A program made the position numbers and the translations under genes. The notes under the pieces were generated by a model that saw only the letters and a program-made list of their open reading frames with translations, searched no databases and was not told the DNA's origin. This document shows positions 1 to 5,804 of a stretch of DNA of 5,804 nt, in pieces (the stretch's first letter is position 1; each line of letters starts with the position of its first letter). The stretch comes from JBDNBY01 sp039767595 (GTDB lineage: Bacteria; Pseudomonadota; Alphaproteobacteria; Rhodobacterales; Rhodobacteraceae). The DNA lies in the NCBI GenBank assembly GCA_039767595.1, contig JBDNBY010000089.1, positions 1-5,804 of the forward strand, read 5' to 3'.

Positions 1-339
1 CGCCCGTCACAAGAGGGTTGTTTTGAAGCTTTGCATGAAGCCGCAAATCAGGCACGATCAAGGGGTTTGTATCAAGGAGTGCGTATTGGCATAGCGTAGC
101 TTGCGAGGATATTCTGAGGGGTCCATTCCGGCGGGAAAGGCGTGGGCCATGAAATATTGGCGTTCTTCGTCCAACAGGCCTGTATAGGCAACAGGGCAAT
201 CACACAGCGCCTTTGCCATTTCAATGTAGATTTGAAATCGATTTTTTTGCTCGACGTCCATCACGCCCGTGCGATGGACACTTTTTAAACGCGCAGCCTC
301 ATTTGTTGGGATGCGCGCGGGTTCGTATGCGTTCGACAT
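1..339 (-). pseudogene. GAF-domain protein gene, frameshifted and cut by the left window edge
   Basis: The first reading frame starts at ATG 337-339, with a GGAGA ribosome site at 350-354, 10 nt upstream. It gives 93 residues before a stop at 58-60. Residues 13-55 have the start of a GAF domain of the type found in sensor proteins: NEAARLK, then GVMD, an LCDCPVAYTGLLDEERQYF core and a 'HAFPAGM' stretch. After about residue 80 the match stops, but another frame on the same strand continues it: CQYALLDTNPLIVPDL from about 91 to 44, then LRLHAKLQNNPLVTG open to the edge. That is the expected next GAF block (cysteine, then PLIVPD, then NPLVTG). The join falls around 92-103 and fits the loss of one base. 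GAF domains bind small ligands or chromophores, but the output domain, if any, is outside the window. The gene is either recently inactivated or the base is missing through a sequencing error. It lies 127 bp after hisD and may have its own promoter, though I could not identify one. Confidence 0.75.
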
Positions 340-466
340 GTAACTTTGTTCTCCACAAAAACTATCTGCCCCAAGTGGGAGCCTCTATGTGGTAAACGGG
401 TCATCTGCCTTACATTTTAACGCGCAGGACGAAATAAATGCCGCGCCCTAAAGTTCAAGAGTAATG

Positions 467-1768
467 CTATTGATTAAGCTGCTTAAGGCGCTCCGATACC
501 GAGAGGCCATGGGCCTCAAGGCTTTCGGATTGCGCTAAAGTTACAGCAGCGGGGCCGATTGCGCTGAGCGCTTGCGGTGACATCTTCGAAATCGTTGTGC
601 GTTTCATGAATGTTAGCGTGGACAGCCCGCTTGAGAACCTCGCTGAGCGCGACGTTGGCAATACATGGTTCGGGCCGCCAATATAGTCGCCGATTGCCTC
701 GGGCGTCCATTTGCCCATAAAGACAGCGCCCGCATTGGTGATATCTGTAAGGAGGGCGTCAGGATCTGCTACGCAAAGCTCTAAATGCTCAGGCGCCAGG
801 ATATTTGAGACCTCAGCCGCCCGCGCCAAATCTGGCACAGTGATGATCAGCCCATGGTCCGCCCATGACGCGCTGGCGATCTCGCGGCGCTCGAGCGTCT
901 CGAGGCGGCGCGTCACGGCCGCGGCCACGTCTTGTGCAAATTGGGCATCTGTGGTGATCAAAATACTGGCGGCGCTTTTGTCGTGCTCGGCTTGCGAGAG
1001 CAGGTCAATGGCGATCCAATCCGGATCATTGTCCGCATCCGCGATCACAAGGATCTCAGACGGGCCCGCAATCATATCAATCCCCACATGGCCAAAGACG
1101 CGGCGCTTGGCCTCGGCGACAAAGGCATTGCCGGGCCCTGTGATCAGATCGACGGGGGCAATGGTTTGCGTCCCATAGGCCAAAGCGGCAATTGCCTGTG
1201 CGCCGCCGATGCGATAAATCTCGTCCACCCCCGAGATATGCGCCGCATAGATCACCAGCGGGTTCACTTCGTCTCGCGGAGTGGGCACAGTCATGGCCAA
1301 ACGTTTGACGCCGGCCACTTTGGCCGGAATTGCATTCATCAAAACGGACGATGGATAAGAGGCCAGACCGCCAGGAACATAAAGACCCGCAGCGTCCACC
1401 GCACTCCAACGCCAGCCCAAAGTTGCGCCGCTCTCATCATCCCACATCATATCTTCAGGGCGTTGCTTGGCGTGATAGGCTTTAATCCGCTGCGCCGCGA
1501 GGTCAAGCGCGGCCTTCTCATCGGCGGGCACCGTTGCGATATAGGCGCTGATTTGCTGTGGGGTGAGGCGAAATGCATCTGGCGTGAGGGGTAAGTGATC
1601 AAATTTTTCTGTCAGCTCGGCCACCGCAGCATCGCCGCGCGTACGCACATCGGCGATGATCTGCGCCACGACATCGCCCACATCCATTTGATCATCGCGC
1701 ATGCCATCAACAACAGCCTGCAGGTCATTTTTGAACCCTGCGGCAAGGTAATCTAAGAATTGCGGCAT
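467..1768 (-). CDS. hisD: Histidinol dehydrogenase
   Basis: This cytoplasmic zinc enzyme oxidises L-histidinol to L-histidine in two NAD-dependent steps, the end of histidine synthesis. At 433 aa it is the usual family length. The zinc ligands known from the E. coli enzyme are at the expected places: Gln259 and His262 in LLSQAEHD, Asp361 in AIGDYIGGPNH and His420 in LEAHGLS. The catalytic Glu327-His328 pair is in LAPEHLEL. The signature block around residues 209-243 (TGPGNAFVAEAKRRVFG, then GIDMIAGPSEILVIA) is intact. The ATG at 1766-1768 has an AGGAG ribosome site at 1775-1779, 6 nt upstream. The gene starts 21 bp after the DUF2948 gene and is probably cotranscribed with it and murA, apart from the other his genes. 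No clear intrinsic terminator follows it. Confidence 0.97.
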   Translation of the reverse strand: MPQFLDYLAAGFKNDLQAVVDGMRDDQMDVGDVVAQIIADVRTRGDAAVAELTEKFDHLPLTPDAFRLTPQQISAYIATVPADEKAALDLAAQRIKAYHAKQRPEDMMWDDESGATLGWRWSAVDAAGLYVPGGLASYPSSVLMNAIPAKVAGVKRLAMTVPTPRDEVNPLVIYAAHISGVDEIYRIGGAQAIAALAYGTQTIAPVDLITGPGNAFVAEAKRRVFGHVGIDMIAGPSEILVIADADNDPDWIAIDLLSQAEHDKSAASILITTDAQFAQDVAAAVTRRLETLERREIASASWADHGLIITVPDLARAAEVSNILAPEHLELCVADPDALLTDITNAGAVFMGKWTPEAIGDYIGGPNHVLPTSRSARFSSGLSTLTFMKRTTISKMSPQALSAIGPAAVTLAQSESLEAHGLSVSERLKQLNQ

Positions 1769-1789
1769 GTCACGCTCCTGTATTGCGGA

Positions 1790-2260
1790 TCACAAGCTGT
1801 GGTTCGGGCGCTTTTGACTGACGGCGCCATAGGGGCGCGTAACATCCCGCAGGCGAAGTTCCAAGGCCTCGACATGGATACGAAGTGTCGCATCGCCTGA
1901 GAATTTCAAGAGGACATAGCCAGACGGATCGCTCTCGTCCTCATCTGGTGTTTCAAATTCAACCGAGAGCAGGGAGAGCACGCCGTCTTTGTCTTGTGGA
2001 TCAATGCCCTGCGCTGCCATGGCCAGTGCTTGGTCTATGACCAACATGGATTGCACGCGCTCGGCCTCAGGGGTGTTTTCCTCCCAGCGAAAGCGCTGCA
2101 GCAAGAGCGCCACGGTGCGAGCGGATTTGCGCCACGCGATGTCACCGATTTTGATCACGCTATCTTGGCATAACGCCGAAAGGACGCTGAGATCTTCGTC
2201 ATCCAAAGCGCCGATATTGATCGGCCCTGCTCCAATATCTTCGAAACGTGCGTCTGTCAT
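1790..2260 (-). CDS. DUF2948 family protein of unknown function
   Basis: This 156-aa protein matches my memory of the DUF2948 family, a small alphaproteobacterial family with no known function. Recognisable blocks are ALDDEDLSVLSALCQDSV (residues 18-35), the basic and aromatic LLLQRFRWE (52-60), ERVQSMLVID (67-76), QGIDPQDKDGVLSLLSVEFE (84-103) and a C-terminal LRLRDVTRPYGA (135-146). It has no signal peptide or membrane segment, so it should be cytoplasmic. The first half looks mixed alpha/beta, and an acidic stretch (DEDESD) lies near residues 106-111. The ATG at 2258-2260 has only a weak AAGG ribosome site about 10 nt upstream. It sits 21 bp after murA and 21 bp before hisD, so it is probably cotranscribed with both. 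In Rhodobacteraceae genomes I recall it commonly keeping this position, which hints at a link to one of the neighbours but does not show what it does. Confidence 0.85.
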   Translation of the reverse strand: MTDARFEDIGAGPINIGALDDEDLSVLSALCQDSVIKIGDIAWRKSARTVALLLQRFRWEENTPEAERVQSMLVIDQALAMAAQGIDPQDKDGVLSLLSVEFETPDEDESDPSGYVLLKFSGDATLRIHVEALELRLRDVTRPYGAVSQKRPNHSL

Positions 2261-2281
2261 ATGCTCTGCCTTTATCTGAGG

Positions 2282-3550
2282 TTATTCGCCTGCGACGCGT
2301 TCGATCACGGCGCCCACGTTGGAGAGTTTTTCAACGAGGTTTTCATAGCCGCGATCCAAATGATAGACCCGTGCAACTGTCGTCTCGCCCTCGGCGGCAA
2401 GTCCCGCCAAGATCAAAGATACAGAGGCCCGCAAATCCGTCGCCATCACAGGCGCGCCTTTGAGCTTGGCCACGCCTGTCACATGCGCTGTGCCGCCTTG
2501 GACGTCGATCTGGGCACCCATGCGGATCAATTCAGGCGCATGCATAAACCGATTTTCAAAGACAGTTTCCTCAAGCACAGAGGTGCCCTTGGCCGTGCAC
2601 AGCATAGCCATCATCTGTGCCTGAAGATCAGTCGGAAACCCGGGGAAGGGGGCCGTTGTCACATTCACCGCGCCCACAGGGTCGCCTGTGTGACGCACGC
2701 GAATACCCTTGGCCGTTTCGCTGACATCAATGCCCGCGGTGATCAGCGTATCGACAAAGGATTGCAAAAGGTCAAAGCGGCCGCCGATCAACTCGACCTC
2801 GCCGCCGGCAATCACGGGGGCGAGCATGTAGGTGCCCAGTTCAATCCGGTCCATCACAACGGCATGAGTGGTGCCGTGCAGGCGATCCACCCCTTGGATT
2901 TCGATCGTGCTGGTGCCGTCGCCGCTGATCTGTGCGCCCATGGCGCGCAGCAAATTGGCCAGATCAACAATCTCTGGCTCGCGTGCGGCGTTTTTCAAAA
3001 CGGTCGTCCCCTTGGCCAAGGTCGCCGCCATGAGGATATTCTCGGTGGCCCCAACAGAGGCAAAGCGCATTTCGTGAACCGCACCTTTGAGGCCGCCGTT
3101 CGTTGTTGCATGTAAATAGCCATCACGCAGGTCAATCTTTGCGCCCAAGGCCTCGAGCCCCGCCATATGCAGATCCATCGGCCGCGCCCCAATCGCGCAG
3201 CCGCCCGGAAGTGAAACAACCGCCTCGCCAAAGCGCGCCAAAAGCGGCCCCAGCACAAGGTTCGAGGCGCGCATTTTGCGCACGATGTCATAATGCGCCG
3301 TCAGGTTATCAATCTTGTGCGAGCTGAGCGCCAAGACCTTACCGTCATTCATTGTGCTCACTTCGGCCCCCAAAGAGCCAAGCAGCGCACTCATCGTTAT
3401 GATGTCCGACAGCCGAGGGGCGTTGGTTAATGTGATCGGCTCTTCGCTCAACAGCGTGGCCGGCATCAATGTCAGACAGGCGTTTTTGGCCCCTGCGATT
3501 GGTATTGCGCCCTGAAGAGGGCCGTTGCCTGTGACCTTGATCGAATCCAT
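2282..3550 (-). CDS. murA: UDP-N-acetylglucosamine 1-carboxyvinyltransferase (MurA)
   Basis: MurA transfers enolpyruvate from phosphoenolpyruvate to UDP-N-acetylglucosamine in the cytoplasm, the first committed step of peptidoglycan synthesis. The 422-aa length and two-lobed repeat are typical. Lys22-Asn23 lie in the IAGAKNACLTL motif. The catalytic loop LPGGCAIGARPMDLHMAGLE (114-133) carries Cys118, the residue that fosfomycin alkylates, so the enzyme is predicted to be of the fosfomycin-sensitive type. Asp308 lies in the substrate motif FPGFPTDLQAQ, and Arg400 in the closing motif YHLDRGYENLVEKLSNVGA. ATG at 3548-3550 is chosen because an AAGGA ribosome site ends 5 nt before it. The stop of the preceding small gene is only 2 nt from this start, so the two are probably translationally coupled. 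The DUF2948 gene follows after 21 bp. Confidence 0.98.
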   Translation of the reverse strand: MDSIKVTGNGPLQGAIPIAGAKNACLTLMPATLLSEEPITLTNAPRLSDIITMSALLGSLGAEVSTMNDGKVLALSSHKIDNLTAHYDIVRKMRASNLVLGPLLARFGEAVVSLPGGCAIGARPMDLHMAGLEALGAKIDLRDGYLHATTNGGLKGAVHEMRFASVGATENILMAATLAKGTTVLKNAAREPEIVDLANLLRAMGAQISGDGTSTIEIQGVDRLHGTTHAVVMDRIELGTYMLAPVIAGGEVELIGGRFDLLQSFVDTLITAGIDVSETAKGIRVRHTGDPVGAVNVTTAPFPGFPTDLQAQMMAMLCTAKGTSVLEETVFENRFMHAPELIRMGAQIDVQGGTAHVTGVAKLKGAPVMATDLRASVSLILAGLAAEGETTVARVYHLDRGYENLVEKLSNVGAVIERVAGE

Positions 3551-3552
3551 AA

Positions 3553-3723
3553 TTATCCTTTCGCCCCGTCATCCCCCACGTCGGACGTGTCCGAAGTGGT
3601 TTGGCGGGCTTTTAACTGCTCTTTGCGCTTGGCCATATTCGCCTTAAGAGCCGCCTTCAGGCGATCTTCTTTGCGGGACGGGGCGCGTTTTGTTGTGTTT
3701 TGTGACGGTGATTTGTCTTGCAT
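3553..3723 (-). CDS. Small basic protein of unknown function, first gene of the murA operon
   Basis: This 56-aa reading frame starts at ATG 3721-3723. I cannot assign a function. The N-terminal 15 residues are polar (MQDKSPSQNTTKRAP). Residues 16-41 form a highly charged, probably helical stretch (SRKEDRLKAALKANM, then AKRKEQLKARQ) rich in Lys and Arg. The tail is disordered and acidic (DTSDVGDDGAKG). It has no cysteine, signal peptide or membrane segment. I recall similar short Arg/Lys-rich hypothetical proteins before murA in roseobacters. The evidence that it is real is its position: its stop is 2 nt from the murA start, its last sense codons contain the murA ribosome site, and a promoter-like sequence sits directly before its ATG. 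No Shine-Dalgarno precedes this ATG, which fits a leaderless message. A longer version from TTG at 3778-3780 (75 aa) is possible but would run through the promoter. A nucleic-acid-binding role is only a guess from the charge. Confidence 0.65.
   Translation of the reverse strand: MQDKSPSQNTTKRAPSRKEDRLKAALKANMAKRKEQLKARQTTSDTSDVGDDGAKG
3556..3560 (-). promoter_or_regulatory. Shine-Dalgarno site of murA, inside the preceding gene
   Basis: Read on the minus strand this is AAGGA, 5 nt before the murA ATG. It is formed by the final Lys and Gly codons of the small upstream gene, whose TAA stop lies between the site and the murA start. Ribosomes finishing the small gene would therefore sit on the murA start, the arrangement expected for coupled translation. 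The overlap is seen directly; the coupling is inferred. Confidence 0.7.
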
Positions 3724-3729
3724 AGTATT

Positions 3730-3758
3730 TCTATAGGCCCAAGCAGAGAAATCGTCCA
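3730..3758 (-). promoter_or_regulatory. Candidate sigma-70-type promoter of the murA operon, possibly leaderless
   Basis: On the minus strand a -35-like TGGACG (3753-3758, 4 of 6 matches to TTGACA) is followed by a 17-bp spacer and a -10-like TATAGA (3730-3735, 4 of 6 matches to TATAAT). Six bases later comes the ATG of the small first gene. With normal spacing, transcription would begin at or within a base or two of that ATG, giving a message with almost no leader. The absence of a ribosome site before this ATG agrees. It is a consensus match by eye only. Confidence 0.4.
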
Positions 3759-3766
3759 GATTTGCC

Positions 3767-3795
3767 TTGCACAAAAGCAAAGATCAGCCTAATAC
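3767..3795 (+). promoter_or_regulatory. Candidate promoter of tRNA-Thr
   Basis: A -35-like TTGCAC (3767-3772) and a -10-like TAATAC (3790-3795) are separated by 17 bp. Each matches consensus at only 3 of 6 positions. The bases just after the -10 are GC-rich (GCCAC), which is common at stable-RNA promoters under stringent control. Transcription would begin near 3802, about 20 nt before the mature tRNA. The element points away from the murA-operon promoter, with 8 bp between the two -35 elements. Confidence 0.35.
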
Positions 3796-3802
3796 GCCAC
3801 TT

Positions 3803-3817
3803 GCCCACAACGTGGGC
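3803..3817 (+). repeat. Perfect inverted repeat in the tRNA-Thr leader
   Basis: GCCCAC (3803-3808) and GTGGGC (3812-3817) are perfect complements separated by AAC. The hairpin ends 4 nt before the mature 5' end of the tRNA. In RNA it could form a small stem that helps present the precursor to RNase P; in DNA it could be a short operator. The structure is seen directly, and both roles are inference. Confidence 0.5.
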
Positions 3818-3821
3818 CGCT

Positions 3822-3896
<75 letters not shown>

Positions 3897-4055
3897 TAAA
3901 AACATCTTCCCTCAGTTGGTTACTCTGAAATCGGTCGGTCGCATTTGACTATATGAAATGTTTAGGACTGCGTTGATTTAACGCAACTTCCAAGAGTTTC
4001 AGGGGGTTCGCACATTTTAAGGGACGCTGTGCGCATGGCGCTTGCTTGATTTACG
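3897..4055. other. Spacer between tRNA-Thr and the PhoX-like gene terminator
   Basis: I see no convincing gene here on either strand. The only clear structure is a perfect 6-bp hairpin, TGCGTT-GATTT-AACGCA, at 3969-3985. It is not followed by a T run on either strand, so it is not a standard intrinsic terminator. It could mark or protect the 3' end of tRNA transcripts. I found no copy of the tRNA 3' end that would suggest an integration site. Confidence 0.5.
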
Positions 4056-4084
4056 AAAAAAAAGGGCCCCGCTGGAGGCCCTTT
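4056..4084 (-). terminator. Rho-independent terminator of the PhoX-like gene
   Basis: On the minus strand AAAGGGCC and GGCCCTTT form a perfect 8-bp stem with an 8-nt loop (TCCAGCGG). The stem runs into an uninterrupted tract of eight T residues, three of them within the stem. It lies 24 bp past the stop codon of the PhoX-like gene. There is no comparable T tract on the plus strand, so it is not expected to stop tRNA transcription as efficiently. Confidence 0.93.
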
Positions 4085-4108
4085 GAGGATCAAACTTGGA
4101 TGTTTGAC

Positions 4109-5804
4109 TTATTTTTTGGGATCAAAGGTGAACATCAAGATCTGACCACCGGCGTCCGCGCCATTGTCTGCCACAGCGCCAGACGATTCAGCGCGCGCTT
4201 GGACCACGCCGATGAAGGTTTGCTCGGCCATCGGCAGGGTTTCGCGGATGGTCTGCCGCGCGGTGCCTTTGAGCTCATCCAGCGAGTAGAATGATCCGTC
4301 ATCTTTTTTGGTGATCAGTGCGGTCACGGGCCATGATCCCGAGAATTCTGACGTGCCAGGTTTGGTGAATGCACCGCCCAAAGCAGAGACGCCCGCTTGG
4401 TAGCGCGAGCTGTGCTTGCCGCCGGCGATGGCCAAGAGGTGCCCTTCGCGCACATCAAGGTTGTCATCCAGCGTCAAAATGTATTTCCGCTCGCCAAAAT
4501 CATTGCCGGAATCTTCGTCCACGATCAGGTAATCGCCATCCGAGGTTTTCGACCAATAAAGACCATCGGGCGCAACCATTTTCGCCTGTGCCGCTTCCAT
4601 ATGGGTTGAGGCATCTCCGTCAACAGTTTTGAACTGATCTCCGATTTCAAGCGTCAACGCACCGTCAACCGCGGCCACAGAGCGTGTGACATTCGCCGAT
4701 AGGGCCTCAGGGAGGCTCTGCCCGTCGAACTCAAACGCGCCAAAGTCGACCATCATCAGACCGCCTTTGTTGGTCATGTTGGCAAAATACCGCGGCGCAC
4801 CTGAGGGGTCGGCGTCGACGTGTTCCACTTTGCTATCACCGTTGAAATAGATGTGACCGTCGGGCTGTTCGTCTTCTTTTTCCCAAAGCATCATTTCAGT
4901 ATCTTGCACGGCGACAGGCTTGTCCCAGCCGCCCCACTGATAGGAGGTTGGCACGAAATTGGCCGCAAATGATTTTGGCGCATCTGCGTTTTGCAGATAC
5001 TCGTCAATCATCTTATCCTCTGGGTTTGGCTCGGCGACAAGCGTGCTGGCCACGTCATTGGACACCGCCATGCCATAGAGCTTACCAAACAACAGGCCAT
5101 TGCGCGCCAAAAACGCATCACGGTCTGTGGCTGTGGCATAGTCAAGTGTTGATCCGTCGGCTGCGCGGTTCTTGAGACCCACATAGACCTTGAGCGGTGA
5201 AGGCTCTTGGCTGTGGTTATAGCCGGATGTAACGATCACAACATAATCTGAGTGACCTGAATTGATGGGCATGATTTTCTCATATCCCGTCTGACCAAGG
5301 GCAGGAACCGTGTAGGCCACACCGCTTGCGATATCGACGGCGACAGACGCCAAGCCCATTGTTGCATTGGCATCGGCATCCCCTGCTGGGAACATGCGGC
5401 CAATTGACCACTCTTCTGCCGCAAGCCAGATGTCATCGGCAAAGCCGAGATCTTGGCCATATCTGTTCGCTTGCTCATACCAACCGCCGCAGAAGCTTTG
5501 GAAGAAATAATCAGCCTGTGACAAACGGAAATCCGTTGAAAATGGCACGAGCGTGCCGTCTGGACGCGTTTGGTTGCCCCATTTGCCCGAAAGGTTTGCA
5601 GGATCATAGCTTGGCTGTTCTACAACTTCGCCAAAGGCGTTGTAGATTGTGTGAAAGAGCTTGCCTGATCCTTTGACCATGTCAGATGCGGCTGAGGATG
5701 TGTTCATAAACTCGGCAAATGCGGCGCGATCATAGTCGATCGTGTGCATATGCGATCCAGTGAAGGACACGCCGTTTTTCATGACCCACGGGTATGTCTC
5801 TGAC
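4109..5804 (-). CDS. PhoX-like (DUF839) phosphatase-family protein, 5' end outside the window
   Basis: At least 564 residues are present. Residue numbers here count from the internal Met at 5780-5782. The frame is open upstream of that Met (SETYPWV) and no ribosome site precedes it, so the true start and any secretion signal lie beyond the right edge. The protein resembles DUF839/PhoX beta-propeller proteins, calcium- and iron-dependent phosphatases usually exported by the Tat system. Supporting motifs are FCGGW (97-101) followed by DDIWLAAEEW (116-125), then VAVDIASGVAYTVPALG (147-163), SPLKVYVGLKN (195-205), GGLMMVDFGAFEFDG (340-354) and APDGLYWSKTSDGDYLIVDE (404-423). Composition is acidic, typical of secreted marine proteins, with Cys98 the only cysteine. 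That cysteine may correspond to the iron ligand of PhoX, but the usual PhoX motifs are divergent. It could instead be a related propeller of unknown function. It appears to be the last gene of its transcript, ending at a strong terminator. Confidence 0.55.
   Translation of the reverse strand, partial: SETYPWVMKNGVSFTGSHMHTIDYDRAAFAEFMNTSSAASDMVKGSGKLFHTIYNAFGEVVEQPSYDPANLSGKWGNQTRPDGTLVPFSTDFRLSQADYFFQSFCGGWYEQANRYGQDLGFADDIWLAAEEWSIGRMFPAGDADANATMGLASVAVDIASGVAYTVPALGQTGYEKIMPINSGHSDYVVIVTSGYNHSQEPSPLKVYVGLKNRAADGSTLDYATATDRDAFLARNGLLFGKLYGMAVSNDVASTLVAEPNPEDKMIDEYLQNADAPKSFAANFVPTSYQWGGWDKPVAVQDTEMMLWEKEDEQPDGHIYFNGDSKVEHVDADPSGAPRYFANMTNKGGLMMVDFGAFEFDGQSLPEALSANVTRSVAAVDGALTLEIGDQFKTVDGDASTHMEAAQAKMVAPDGLYWSKTSDGDYLIVDEDSGNDFGERKYILTLDDNLDVREGHLLAIAGGKHSSRYQAGVSALGGAFTKPGTSEFSGSWPVTALITKKDDGSFYSLDELKGTARQTIRETLPMAEQTFIGVVQARAESSGAVADNGADAGGQILMFTFDPKK

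Noticed and set aside
422..446. Hairpin after hisD (GCGCGG / CTGCGC, minus strand) as a terminator
   Set aside because: The stem is 6 bp with one G-U pair, the loop is 13 nt, and only a weak TTAAAAT follows. It is not convincing as an intrinsic terminator.
340..466. Promoter for the GAF-domain gene in the gap after hisD
   Set aside because: TTGAAC and TAAAAT-like words occur on the minus strand but not at proper spacing, so no promoter could be supported. An imperfect inverted repeat at 368-382 has too short a loop to interpret.
932..1594. A 220-codon open frame on the plus strand inside hisD
   Set aside because: It is fully opposite hisD, whose catalytic residues are all intact. The antisense product has low-complexity, His/Arg-rich composition and no domain.
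2261..3115. A 284-codon open frame on the plus strand opposite murA and its 3' flank
   Set aside because: It lies almost wholly opposite the certain murA gene. Its product is rich in His, Arg, Cys and Gly with no recognisable domain, and no ribosome site is evident, as expected for a chance antisense frame.
3724..3780. A 19-residue N-terminal extension of the small pre-murA gene from TTG at 3778-3780
   Set aside because: It would overlap both candidate promoters and start at a rare codon with no ribosome site. The ATG at 3721-3723 fits the local signals better.
4046..4294. An 82-codon plus-strand open frame across the terminator and the 3' end of the PhoX-like gene
   Set aside because: It runs through the intrinsic terminator and opposite conserved coding sequence, and lacks a ribosome site and any recognisable domain.
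5780..5782. ATG as the true start of the PhoX-like gene
   Set aside because: The frame is open to the window edge, no Shine-Dalgarno precedes this ATG, and the upstream residues SETYPWV read as continuous protein. The gene is treated as partial.

Overview
This window looks like alphaproteobacterial chromosome, most likely from the Rhodobacteraceae (Roseobacter group). The reasons are moderately GC-rich coding sequence, the gene order murA - DUF2948 - hisD (which I recall from that family), and a tRNA-Thr of the usual alphaproteobacterial form. The assignment rests on protein-family recognition and remembered gene order, not on any search.

Layout, from right to left along the minus strand: (a) 4109 to the right edge is the 3' part of a large gene whose product resembles the PhoX/DUF839 beta-propeller phosphatases. 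It is cut by the window edge and followed by a strong intrinsic terminator (4056-4084). (b) 3897-4055 is a spacer with no gene, holding one small hairpin. (c) 3822-3896 is tRNA-Thr(GGT) on the plus strand. A perfect 6-bp hairpin and a candidate promoter lie just upstream of it. (d) 3553-3723 down to 467 is a compact minus-strand operon of four genes: a small basic protein of unknown function, murA, a DUF2948 protein and hisD. The gaps are 2, 21 and 21 bp. (e) From 339 to the left edge is a GAF-domain gene on the same strand, broken by an apparent single-base frameshift and also cut by the window edge.

The central operon joins the first committed step of peptidoglycan synthesis (MurA) with the last two oxidations of histidine synthesis (HisD), with a conserved unknown protein between them. 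The catalytic residues of both enzymes are present, so both should be active. The operon promoter and the tRNA promoter appear to be back to back, with their -35 elements only 8 bp apart. The small first gene may be translated from a leaderless transcript, and its last sense codons contain the Shine-Dalgarno sequence of murA.

Most of the window is ordinary housekeeping DNA, and I see no new mobile, defence or CRISPR-like system. The points that deserve a second look are the frameshifted GAF gene, the small coupled protein before murA with its possibly leaderless promoter, and the PhoX-like protein with a single cysteine.
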